A stretch of DNA of 64,000 nt from Mucilaginibacter sp. KACC 22773 (GTDB lineage Bacteria; Bacteroidota; Bacteroidia; Sphingobacteriales; Sphingobacteriaceae): the NCBI RefSeq assembly GCF_028736215.1, contig NZ_CP117883.1:6758001-6822000 (forward strand). The letters run 5' to 3'. The notes beneath the pieces were generated by a model. The model was not told where the DNA came from. It made no database searches and worked only from the letters and a program-made list of their open reading frames with translations. Below, piece by piece: positions 25,295 through 32,746 of the stretch (position 1 is the stretch's first letter; each line of letters starts with the position of its first letter). The translations under genes were made by a program, and so were the position numbers.

Positions 25295-25864
25295 ATGGAA
25301 ACAAATGGTTTATTGCAAGTACTTAATAATATAAATATCCTAACACCCCAGATAAAAAGCCAACTTGAGTCATATCTGGTTGAAGACCATTATGCTAAGA
25401 AATCAATCCTGTTAAAAGCAGGACAGGTGTCGCAACGGATTTATTTTGTAAAACAAGGCTTTACAAGAGCGTACTATCACAAAGGGGACAGCGAATTTAC
25501 CAGCTGGTTTATGGGCAAAGGTGAAATTATAGTATCGGTTTATAGTTTCTTCTCCAGGAAGCCATCGTTCGAAAATATCCAGGTGTTGGAAGATAGCGTA
25601 TTGCAGTCCATCAATTGGGATCAACTTCAAAATATTTATAAAAATCATCCGGAGTTTAATTTAACCGGCCGGCTAATTACCGAGCAATACTATATCCGCA
25701 GCGAAGAGCGCGCCATTAACCTGCAAACACTTACCGCAAAGCAGCGCTATGAAAACCTGTTATCCTCCTATCCCGACATTCTTCAGAAGGCATCTCTGGG
25801 GCAAATAGCATCATTTTTAAGTATTAAACAAGAAACCTTAAGCAGGATAAGAGCTAAAGGGTAA
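25295..25864 (+). CDS. Crp/Fnr family transcriptional regulator
   Basis: A 189-residue regulator with an N-terminal cyclic-nucleotide-binding-like barrel (residues about 20-115: AKKSILLKAGQVSQRIYFVK, SWFMGKGEIIVSVYSFFS). A dimer helix is followed by a short Crp-type helix-turn-helix at the end (LGQIASFLSIKQETLSRIRAKG). There is no FeS cysteine cluster and no complete cAMP pocket, so the ligand is unknown. Two FNR-box-like palindromes lie in the 73 bases between it and the membrane hydroxylase gene, which may be its target. Confidence 0.9.
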   Translation: METNGLLQVLNNINILTPQIKSQLESYLVEDHYAKKSILLKAGQVSQRIYFVKQGFTRAYYHKGDSEFTSWFMGKGEIIVSVYSFFSRKPSFENIQVLEDSVLQSINWDQLQNIYKNHPEFNLTGRLITEQYYIRSEERAINLQTLTAKQRYENLLSSYPDILQKASLGQIASFLSIKQETLSRIRAKG

Positions 25865-25870
25865 CGTTTT

Positions 25871-25884
25871 TTGATATAAGTCAA
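25871..25884. promoter_or_regulatory. FNR-box-like palindrome 1
   Basis: TTGATATAAGTCAA matches nine of ten fixed positions of TTGAT-N4-ATCAA. It lies 6 bases after the regulator's stop and 53 bases before the hydroxylase start. Confidence 0.5.
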
Positions 25885-25912
25885 AACTTATTGACCTGTT
25901 TGGCACCGAGAT

Positions 25913-25925
25913 TTGATTTAATCAA
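25913..25925. promoter_or_regulatory. FNR-box-like palindrome 2
   Basis: TTGATTTAATCAA is a perfect palindrome with FNR-type arms TTGAT and ATCAA but a 3-base spacer instead of 4. It is 12 bases before the hydroxylase start. Confidence 0.4.
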
Positions 25926-25937
25926 AAACATAAAATT

Positions 25938-26657
25938 ATGCTTTATATCATCTTAGCTTGTTTCGCAGTTTGTTTCATTATTGAAAAGCTTTCACCCGGG
26001 TGGAAACTCCCCCAGGTACCTACCTGGACCATCAGGGTGCTTGCTATTAATTTTGTTCAGTTACTTATTGTAGTTATTGCCGGTTATAGCTGGGAAAAAT
26101 GGCTGTCAGGCTATTCTCTATTCTTCCTATCGCACCATGTGCCCAATTGGCTTGGCGGAGTGGTGGCGTATTTTATAGCAACTTTTATCTTTTATTGGTG
26201 GCATAGGTGGCGCCATCAGAGTGATTTTTTATGGAGGCATTTTCACCAGATACACCATAGCGCCCAGCGTATTGAAGTGATAACGTCGTTTTATAAACAT
26301 CCGTTGGAGATGACTGTAAACTCAGTAATAGGCAGTTTACTGGTGTACACGCTGCTTGGCTTAAGCCCCGAGGCAGGAGCTATATATACTTTGTGTACCG
26401 CTTTGGGCGAATTTTTCTATCACACCAATATCAAAACTCCAAAATGGATAGGTTACATTTTCCAGCGACCCGAGATGCACCGTATCCATCACGAGTACGA
26501 AAAACACAGCAATAATTATGGCGATATTGTTTGGTGGGATATGTTATTTGGCACGTACAGCAATCCGCAAAACTTTACAACATCGTGCGGATTTGATACC
26601 GACAAGGAGCTAAAACTCACCGAAATGCTAAAATTTAAGGACGTACATAAAATATAA
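25938..26657 (+). CDS. Sterol desaturase/fatty acid hydroxylase family membrane protein
   Basis: A 239-residue membrane-bound di-iron oxygenase of the fatty acid hydroxylase superfamily. The histidine boxes are present: HRWRH near residue 95, HFHQIHHS near 107 and HRIHHEYEKHS near 180, plus a His in FFYHTN. Hydrophobic segments at the N-terminus (YIILACFAVCFIIEK), about 35-55, 75-92 and 125-150 give a typical integral membrane layout. The substrate could be a lipid acyl chain or a carotenoid or hopanoid; sequence does not decide. It likely forms a regulatory unit with the Crp/Fnr gene upstream. Confidence 0.9.
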   Translation: MLYIILACFAVCFIIEKLSPGWKLPQVPTWTIRVLAINFVQLLIVVIAGYSWEKWLSGYSLFFLSHHVPNWLGGVVAYFIATFIFYWWHRWRHQSDFLWRHFHQIHHSAQRIEVITSFYKHPLEMTVNSVIGSLLVYTLLGLSPEAGAIYTLCTALGEFFYHTNIKTPKWIGYIFQRPEMHRIHHEYEKHSNNYGDIVWWDMLFGTYSNPQNFTTSCGFDTDKELKLTEMLKFKDVHKI

Positions 26658-26699
26658 ATATTAATTCAAAAAAAAGATTAATTGTGTGCTTCAAAACTC

Positions 26700-26707
26700 T
26701 ATCTTTG
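26700..26707 (+). promoter_or_regulatory. Promoter -7 element of carB
   Basis: TATCTTTG fits TAnnTTTG. The start point would be near 26712, giving a leader of about 110 bases that contains the dyad CCCGAC-ACTGAG-GTCGGG (26711-26728), a possible leader hairpin. The nearest TTG (26682-26684) is only 15 bp away, so the -33 element is weak. Confidence 0.45.
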
Positions 26708-26822
26708 CACCCCGACACTGAGGTCGGGATTTCTCGCCTTCAGTGCATAGGAAAAATCGTTTACTGGCCTGCAAAAATCCGGTAACTTTTGACTTAGAAC
26801 TTTTGATTTAAAAAAAAGCCCT

Positions 26823-29639
26823 ATGCCCAAAGATAATTCCATCAAATCCGTTCTGATCATCGGCTCTGGCCCCATCATTATTGGCCAGGCCTGCGAATTT
26901 GATTACGCCGGCTCGCAAGCCGCCCTTTCCCTTAAAGAAGAAGGCATCACCGTTTCCATTATCAACAGCAACCCCGCCACTATCATGACGGATAAGGTTA
27001 TTGGCGATCATGTTTACCTGCTGCCCCTAACCTGCGCAAGTATCGAGCAGATACTTAACGAGCGGCAAATTGACGCGGTACTGCCTACCATGGGTGGCCA
27101 AACAGCGCTTAACCTTTGTATCGAAGCTGATGAGCAAGGTATCTGGAAAAAATACGGTGTAAAAATTGTTGGTGTTGATATAGCAGCCATCGAAAAAACC
27201 GAAAACCGCGAAGCGTTTCGCCAATTGATGGTTGATATTGGTGTAGGCGTTGCCAAATCCAAAATTGCCAACTCGTTTCTGGAAGGTAAAGAAGCTGCGC
27301 AGGAAATTGGGTTCCCGCTGGTTATCCGCCCAAGCTATACGCTTGGCGGTAAAGGTGCCGGCTTTGTACACAAAAAAGAAGATTTTGATGCCGCATTAAG
27401 CAAAGGCTTACAGGCATCACCTACCCACGAAGTACTGGTTGAGCAAGCTGTTATAGGTTGGAAAGAATACGAATTAGAGCTGCTGCGTGATAATAACGAC
27501 AACGTAATTATCATCTGCTCTATCGAAAACTTCGACCCTATGGGTATCCATACCGGCGACTCGATAACCGTAGCCCCGGCCATGACCCTGAGCGACCGCT
27601 GCTACCAGGATATGCGCAACCAGGCCATCCGCATGATGCGCGCCATTGGTAACTTCGCGGGTGGCTGTAACGTACAGTTCTCGGTTAACCCGGCCGATGA
27701 AGCCATCATCGCCATTGAAATTAACCCACGGGTATCGCGCTCTTCGGCACTGGCATCAAAAGCAACTGGTTACCCGATTGCTAAAATTGCTGCTAAGCTG
27801 GCCATAGGCTATAACCTTGATGAAATAGAAAACCAAATCACCAAAACAACTTCGGCTTATTTTGAGCCTACTTTGGATTACGTGATTGTTAAAATACCAC
27901 GCTGGAACTTTGATAAATTCAAAGGCGCCAACCGCGAGCTTGGCCTGCAAATGAAATCGGTAGGCGAGGTAATGGGCATTGGCCGCAGCTTTATTGAAGC
28001 GCTGCAAAAAGCCTGTCAGAGTTTAGAGATAGGCCGCGCCGGTTTAGGAGCCGATGGTCGCCAAAGCCGCAACCTGGAAGAGATTATGCACAGCCTGGAG
28101 CACCCAAGCTGGGACAGGTTATTCCATATTTACGATGCTTTGAGCCTTGGCGTACCAATAGAATCGGTGCGTAAAGTTACCAAGATCGATCGCTGGTTCC
28201 TGAACCAGATTATGGATGTGGTTAACTTAGAGAACGAGCTGCGCCGTTACTCACTGAATAATATCCCCGAAGACTTCCTGTTCACCCTAAAACAAAAAGG
28301 ATTCTCGGATACGCAAATAGCTTACATTTTAGGTAACGTTACCGAAGAGGATGTTTACCAGCGCCGCAAAGCCCTGGGCATTAAGCGCGTTTACAAAATG
28401 GTTGACACCTGCGCGGCGGAGTTCCCTGCAAAAACACCTTATTACTACTCTACTTACGAAGGCGAAAACGAATCTGTCTCGTCAGATAAAAAGAAGATCA
28501 TCGTTTTAGGATCGGGGCCTAACCGTATTGGCCAGGGTATCGAGTTTGATTACAGCTGTGTACACGGATTACTGGCCGCAAAAGAATCGGGCTTTGAAGC
28601 CATTATGGTTAACTGTAACCCCGAAACAGTATCAACCGACTTTAATATGGCCGATAAGCTATACTTTGAGCCGGTTTACTGGGAGCACGTGCGTGAGATC
28701 ATCGAACTGGAGAAACCTTACGGTGTAATCGTTCAGCTTGGTGGCCAAACGGCTTTAAAAATGGCCGAGAAAATGCATGAGCATGGCATTAAAATCATTG
28801 GCACTTCGTTCAACGATATGGACGTAGCCGAAGACCGTGGCCGTTTTAGCGATTTGTTGAAAGAACTGAATATCCCTTACCCTAAATATGGCGTTGCCGA
28901 AAGCGCTGAAGAAGCCCTTGAAGTTGCACACCACGTTGGCTACCCGGTACTTGTTCGCCCGAGCTATGTATTAGGCGGCCAGGGCATGAGCATTGTTATT
29001 AACGATGAGGATTTGGAGAAAGCCGTTGTCGGCCTGCTTAAAAATCTGCCCGGTAACCGTGTATTGATTGACCACTTCCTTGATCGTGCCGCCGAGGCCG
29101 AATCCGACTCAATAAGCGATGGCGACGATGTACATATTGTGGGTTTAATGGAACACATTGAGCCGGCAGGTATCCACTCGGGCGATTCATTCGCAGTATT
29201 GCCGCCTTTTGATTTGTCGGATAACGTAATCAGCCAGATGGAAGAATACACGGTTAAAATTGCCAAAGCGTTAAACGTTCGCGGCTTGCTGAACATCCAG
29301 TTCGCGGTTAAAAACGACCAGGTGTTTGTAATAGAGGCCAACCCACGGGCATCACGTACTGTGCCTTTTATAGCCAAAGCTTATGATGTGCCATACATCA
29401 ACATAGCGGCAAAAGTAATGCTGGGTGTTGCCAAATTAAAAGACTTTACCATCGAACGCAAGCTTTGGGGCTATGCCATCAAAGAACCGGTGTTCTCATT
29501 TGATAAATTCCCTGAAGTGAATAAAGAATTAGGCCCTGAAATGAAATCGACAGGCGAGGCTATCCGCTTTATTCCTAACCTGCAGGACCCATACTTCAGG
29601 CATCTGTACAAAGAGAAATCGATGTACCTGAGCCGGTAG
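26823..29639 (+). CDS. carB: Carbamoyl-phosphate synthase large subunit
   Basis: A 938-residue synthase subunit making carbamoyl phosphate for pyrimidine and arginine synthesis. It has two homologous ATP-grasp halves, starting GSGPIIIGQACEFDYAGSQA (about 13-32) and GSGPNRIGQGIEFDYSC (about 562-578). The ATP loops are PSYTLGGKGAG and PSYVLGGQGMS, the metal sites EINPRVSRSSALASKATG and EANPRASRTVPFIAK. The protein ends right after the second ATP-grasp domain (LYKEKSMYLSR). It therefore lacks the C-terminal MGS-type allosteric domain of about 130 residues found in the 1073-residue Escherichia coli enzyme. carA is not adjacent. Confidence 0.97.
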   Translation: MPKDNSIKSVLIIGSGPIIIGQACEFDYAGSQAALSLKEEGITVSIINSNPATIMTDKVIGDHVYLLPLTCASIEQILNERQIDAVLPTMGGQTALNLCIEADEQGIWKKYGVKIVGVDIAAIEKTENREAFRQLMVDIGVGVAKSKIANSFLEGKEAAQEIGFPLVIRPSYTLGGKGAGFVHKKEDFDAALSKGLQASPTHEVLVEQAVIGWKEYELELLRDNNDNVIIICSIENFDPMGIHTGDSITVAPAMTLSDRCYQDMRNQAIRMMRAIGNFAGGCNVQFSVNPADEAIIAIEINPRVSRSSALASKATGYPIAKIAAKLAIGYNLDEIENQITKTTSAYFEPTLDYVIVKIPRWNFDKFKGANRELGLQMKSVGEVMGIGRSFIEALQKACQSLEIGRAGLGADGRQSRNLEEIMHSLEHPSWDRLFHIYDALSLGVPIESVRKVTKIDRWFLNQIMDVVNLENELRRYSLNNIPEDFLFTLKQKGFSDTQIAYILGNVTEEDVYQRRKALGIKRVYKMVDTCAAEFPAKTPYYYSTYEGENESVSSDKKKIIVLGSGPNRIGQGIEFDYSCVHGLLAAKESGFEAIMVNCNPETVSTDFNMADKLYFEPVYWEHVREIIELEKPYGVIVQLGGQTALKMAEKMHEHGIKIIGTSFNDMDVAEDRGRFSDLLKELNIPYPKYGVAESAEEALEVAHHVGYPVLVRPSYVLGGQGMSIVINDEDLEKAVVGLLKNLPGNRVLIDHFLDRAAEAESDSISDGDDVHIVGLMEHIEPAGIHSGDSFAVLPPFDLSDNVISQMEEYTVKIAKALNVRGLLNIQFAVKNDQVFVIEANPRASRTVPFIAKAYDVPYINIAAKVMLGVAKLKDFTIERKLWGYAIKEPVFSFDKFPEVNKELGPEMKSTGEAIRFIPNLQDPYFRHLYKEKSMYLSR

Positions 29640-29720
29640 TCTGTAGTCAAAAGTCTCAAGTCCTAAGTTAAAAGTAACGAATCAGCCTTAGGACTTAAGG
29701 CTTGGGACTTAAGACTTAAC
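29640..29720. repeat. AAGTCCTAAG-type simple inverted repeat
   Basis: Words TCAAAAGTCTCAAGTCCTAAG and their complements (CCTTAGGACTTAAGGC, GGACTTAAGACTT) form a loose hairpin after carB. A related fragment (TAACTTTTGACTTAGAACTTTTG) lies at 26784-26810 before carB, so similar words flank the gene. Confidence 0.6.
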
Positions 29721-29743
29721 AGTGTTTAAAAATGCTAATAAAC

Positions 29744-29773
29744 AATTGCCTGTAGCCCCGGTTACAGGCAATT
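29744..29773 (+). terminator. Perfect 11-bp hairpin between carB and the next gene
   Basis: AATTGCCTGTA (29744-29754) pairs perfectly with TACAGGCAATT (29763-29773) around an 8-base loop. There is no strong T-run, and the ATG of the next gene begins 2 bases later. It could be a carB terminator or a structure that limits translation of the next gene. Confidence 0.45.
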
Positions 29774-29774
29774 T

Positions 29775-30488
29775 ATGGTTAAATTTAGTTGCTATAATTT
29801 GAAAGTTAATTTGAATAATAACCAGGCGTTCAACCTTAATAGTGTTGAGCCCGAGGATTTAGGTGACGTTCTTGTAAAAATTGAAAGATCATTTAATATT
29901 AGTTTCGAAGATACATCTGTGCGGGATGTAAAAACCTTTGGTAAACTTTGCGATATTGTTGTTGAAAAGATAAAACATGTAAACAACGAAAGCTGCACCA
30001 CCCAGCAGGCATTTTACAAAATCAGGAATGCCATTAACTGTACCATTACCGCTCCAAGGGAATTGGTAAAACCTCAAACCCGGCTCGAAGACATTTTTCC
30101 GCGCGATAACCGTATTGTAGTTATTAACGAGATTGAACGGGAAATGGGCTTTCAGCTTAATTTATTGCAACCCAAACAAGGTGTAATTGCCGCTTTTGCA
30201 TTCATACTGGCAGCATCCCTGGCTGGCTTTTTCTTTCAGCCTGTTATAGCCGCGTTTGGCCTGGCAATTGCCTTTTCGGGATTTGCCCTTGCAGGCAGGT
30301 TTGGTAAAGAACTGAAAGTAAAAACCCTTGGCGACCTGGCCGAAAAAGTGGCAAGAGAACATTATCTTAAATGCAGGCGCGATGCTGCCACCGTTAACCG
30401 CGCCGAAGTAGCACAAAAAGTTAAAGAACTTTTAAGCCATGACCTGTTTCTTGAGCCCGCGGCGCTAACCCGCAATGCCAAATTTTAA
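29775..30488 (+). CDS. Acyl-carrier-like membrane protein, unknown function
   Basis: A 237-residue protein with acyl-carrier-like sequence. Residues about 20-66 (EPEDLGDVLVKIERSFNISF, VRDVKTFGKLCDIVVEKIK) follow the ACP helix pattern, but the DSL phosphopantetheine serine is replaced (EDTSVRDV). A second ACP-like start (TRLEDIFPRDNRIVVINEIE) is followed by a membrane hairpin at about 136-175. It then closes with an ACP-like last helix (LKVKTLGDLAEKVAREHY). This looks like an ACP fold split by two membrane helices. The start is uncertain because the ATG lies against a hairpin; a TTG start near 29799 is possible. Confidence 0.7.
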   Translation: MVKFSCYNLKVNLNNNQAFNLNSVEPEDLGDVLVKIERSFNISFEDTSVRDVKTFGKLCDIVVEKIKHVNNESCTTQQAFYKIRNAINCTITAPRELVKPQTRLEDIFPRDNRIVVINEIEREMGFQLNLLQPKQGVIAAFAFILAASLAGFFFQPVIAAFGLAIAFSGFALAGRFGKELKVKTLGDLAEKVAREHYLKCRRDAATVNRAEVAQKVKELLSHDLFLEPAALTRNAKF

Positions 30489-30515
30489 TTCAACTTCAAT
30501 GTATCATATATTGAG

Positions 30516-30537
30516 AAAGGCCCGGTTAAGGGCCTTT
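30516..30537. terminator. Bidirectional terminator
   Basis: AAAGGCCC (30516-30523) pairs with GGGCCTTT (30530-30537) around GGTTAA, followed by a T-rich tract. It lies between the convergent ACP-like and DUF4920 genes. Confidence 0.85.
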
Positions 30538-30553
30538 GTTGTTTGTTAAAGGC

Positions 30554-31018
30554 TCACTTATCAATCAATAAGCCCTTTACCTCAAAAGTCACCCGTCGTT
30601 TAGGGTCTGTTTTTATCTTGTGTTGTTTTTTGCCGCTTACCGTATCGCCCGCCAAATGCTGCAGGTCATCAGCGATAAACATTTTTTCGGCCACGCCTTC
30701 CATAATTACGGTACGGCCAGCCAGTTGGGTTGGCAGTGTAACGTTGTAATTTTTAAAATGGGCTTCAATTATTTTACTGCTACCTGCATCTACATCAAAC
30801 CAGCCGCCTTTTTCTTTAGTCACTTTTATGATCTTGCCCTCAACAGTGGTACTTATCCGTGTTTTTTTACCCATAAAGGCTTCCAGCTTATTGGCAGTTA
30901 TCATCGCCATGGTATCTGGCTTTTGACCGTAAACCATACCATGGGGTAGCGGTATGTGCTTTTGAGCAAATACCACTACGGGCATTAGCAACATAATGAG
31001 TAACACGGATACTTTCAT
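30554..31018 (-). CDS. DUF4920 secreted protein
   Basis: A 154-residue exported protein with signal peptide (MKVSVLLIMLLMPVVVFAQ). The DUF4920 core, likely an OB-fold, begins GMVYGQKPDTMAMITANKLE. It continues with VEGKIIKVTKEKGGWFDVDAG and ends GRTVIMEGVAEKMFIADDLQ with KRRVTFEVKGLLI. The family is found mostly in Bacteroidota envelopes; no reaction is known. It is a single gene facing the bidirectional terminator. Confidence 0.8.
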   Translation of the reverse strand: MKVSVLLIMLLMPVVVFAQKHIPLPHGMVYGQKPDTMAMITANKLEAFMGKKTRISTTVEGKIIKVTKEKGGWFDVDAGSSKIIEAHFKNYNVTLPTQLAGRTVIMEGVAEKMFIADDLQHLAGDTVSGKKQHKIKTDPKRRVTFEVKGLLIDK

Positions 31019-31274
31019 AGCAATTGCTTGTTTTTACATAACACCATATCCTGCAAAATGTTGCATACTTAGTTTACCGGCCTGCCACTGTTACATTTTG
31101 TGGTTATTAGCCGTATTATATTCACTTTAAACTCATTTATTTTTAGTCAATTTGCTGCCGGCCTTTATTTAAGTGTTAATGAATGTTAAAATATTAGTTT
31201 TAGGTAACAAGCTTTGCCAAGTTGTTTATTTTTACAGCTGATAATACCGTGCCCATTAATTCATATTATTTCAA

Positions 31275-32651
31275 ATGAACAAAAATCTTACTAATTCCAT
31301 CCCGTTTGTGGCAATACTGCTTACTGTTGCTTTAACCCAGGCAGGATGTGTTAAAAGCAATAATCCTACCCCAGGCGTAGTGCCTGTTATATCTACCATT
31401 GACGTGGTTAAAGATGCGGCCGATACCAGTGCCCATAGCGGCGGTTTTATTACCGAAGCACTTACTTATGCCGTATCAACCTATGGCGTATGCTGGAGCA
31501 CTACAAATTCAACCCCGACTACTGCCGATTCAAAAACTGCCGATACTGTTAACTATTTAACCTATACCAGTAAAATGAAAGGTTTAAAAGTTAATACCAA
31601 ATATTATGTACGCGCCTATGCAACCAATTCTGTTGGTACCGGCTATGGCAAAGTTGTAGAGTTTACCACCGGCGCCGATCTGACATCGAAAGTAGGCACC
31701 GTGAGCACATTTGTGGGTAACAGTAGTGCCGGCTTCATTGATGGGGACGGAACCGCAGCGTCTTTTTATAGTCCGCAAGGTATCACAATCGGCAGTACAG
31801 GTACTATTTATATAGCCGATGCTTTTAACAGCGCCATCAGGACTGTTACTACCGGCGGAACGGTAAACACGTTAACCGGCAACGGAACTATTGGATATGT
31901 AGACGGCTCATTGGCCAATGCCCGTTTTTATGCTCCGCAAAGCGTGGTAACTGATGCCTCAGGTAATATATATGTAGCCGATTTCAGCAACAACGTTATA
32001 CGTAAAATAACGCCTGCCGGTGCGGTAAGCACATTGACCGGTAGCGGTAGCGCAGGTTATAACGATGGAACAGGTACAGCAGCCTCATTTAACAACCCTC
32101 GCGGCCTGGTGATTGACGGTTCGGGTAACCTTTACGTAGCCGACAGGGGCAATAACCTGGTCCGTAAGGTTACTGCTGCTGGTGTGGTAACCACATTTGC
32201 CGGCAACAGGACAGCTGCCTGGGTTGATAACACTACTGCCACCACTGCTTCGTTTAACAAGCCATCGGGGCTTGCTATAGATGCATCAGGCAATATTTAT
32301 GTAGCCGACGCGCTAAATTATTCAATCCGCAAAATAACATCAGCTGGTGTAGTTAGCACTTATTTGGGCGATCCTAAACACCAGGTTATCGGTTCGCCAT
32401 CGGCATTAACATTTGATGCCAAAGGAAACCTTTTTATAGCCGACCAAACAGGCCGTATTTTTGAAATTACCACCGATAAAGTATTACTGCCACTTGCAGG
32501 CCTTAGCGCCACAGCCGGCTTTGCCGAAGGCAGTGGTAAAAACGCACTTTTTGCATCGCCACAAGGCGTAGCCGCCGATGCAAGCGGCAACCTGTACATT
32601 GCAGATTCGGGCAATAACCGTATCCGTAAAATTGTATTGCCATCTTTATAG
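31275..32651 (+). CDS. NHL-repeat beta-propeller lipoprotein
   Basis: A 458-residue lipoprotein: signal ending LTQAGC (Cys about 24), then a fibronectin-like domain at about 35-130 (TYGVCWSTTNSTPTTADSKT, NTKYYVRAYATNSVGTGYG). At about 145-455 there are five to six NHL repeats, recognisable by FYSPQGITIGSTGTIYIAD, FNNPRGLVIDGSGNLYVAD and FASPQGVAADASGNLYIAD, each closing with NNRIRKI-type strands. The repeats should form a surface-exposed six-bladed propeller for binding protein or glycan. The repeated DNA makes it prone to recombination. No operon partner; a terminator follows. Confidence 0.9.
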   Translation: MNKNLTNSIPFVAILLTVALTQAGCVKSNNPTPGVVPVISTIDVVKDAADTSAHSGGFITEALTYAVSTYGVCWSTTNSTPTTADSKTADTVNYLTYTSKMKGLKVNTKYYVRAYATNSVGTGYGKVVEFTTGADLTSKVGTVSTFVGNSSAGFIDGDGTAASFYSPQGITIGSTGTIYIADAFNSAIRTVTTGGTVNTLTGNGTIGYVDGSLANARFYAPQSVVTDASGNIYVADFSNNVIRKITPAGAVSTLTGSGSAGYNDGTGTAASFNNPRGLVIDGSGNLYVADRGNNLVRKVTAAGVVTTFAGNRTAAWVDNTTATTASFNKPSGLAIDASGNIYVADALNYSIRKITSAGVVSTYLGDPKHQVIGSPSALTFDAKGNLFIADQTGRIFEITTDKVLLPLAGLSATAGFAEGSGKNALFASPQGVAADASGNLYIADSGNNRIRKIVLPSL

Positions 32652-32700
32652 TAGGAGAAAGCTTAACGCAGAAAGCCAAAAGCTATCAATATCAAACGGG

Positions 32701-32745
32701 AAGCTCAAAGCTTTAAGCATTTCGCCTTAAGCTTTGAGCTTTTTT
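32701..32745. terminator. Hairpin terminator between NHL gene and radA
   Basis: AAGCTCAAAGCTTTAAG (32701-32717) pairs with CTTAAGCTTTGAGCTT (32726-32741) with one bulge, followed by a T6 run. It lies between the stops of two convergent genes and is made of repeated AAGCT words, also seen at 32659-32683. Confidence 0.75.
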
Positions 32746-32746
32746 G

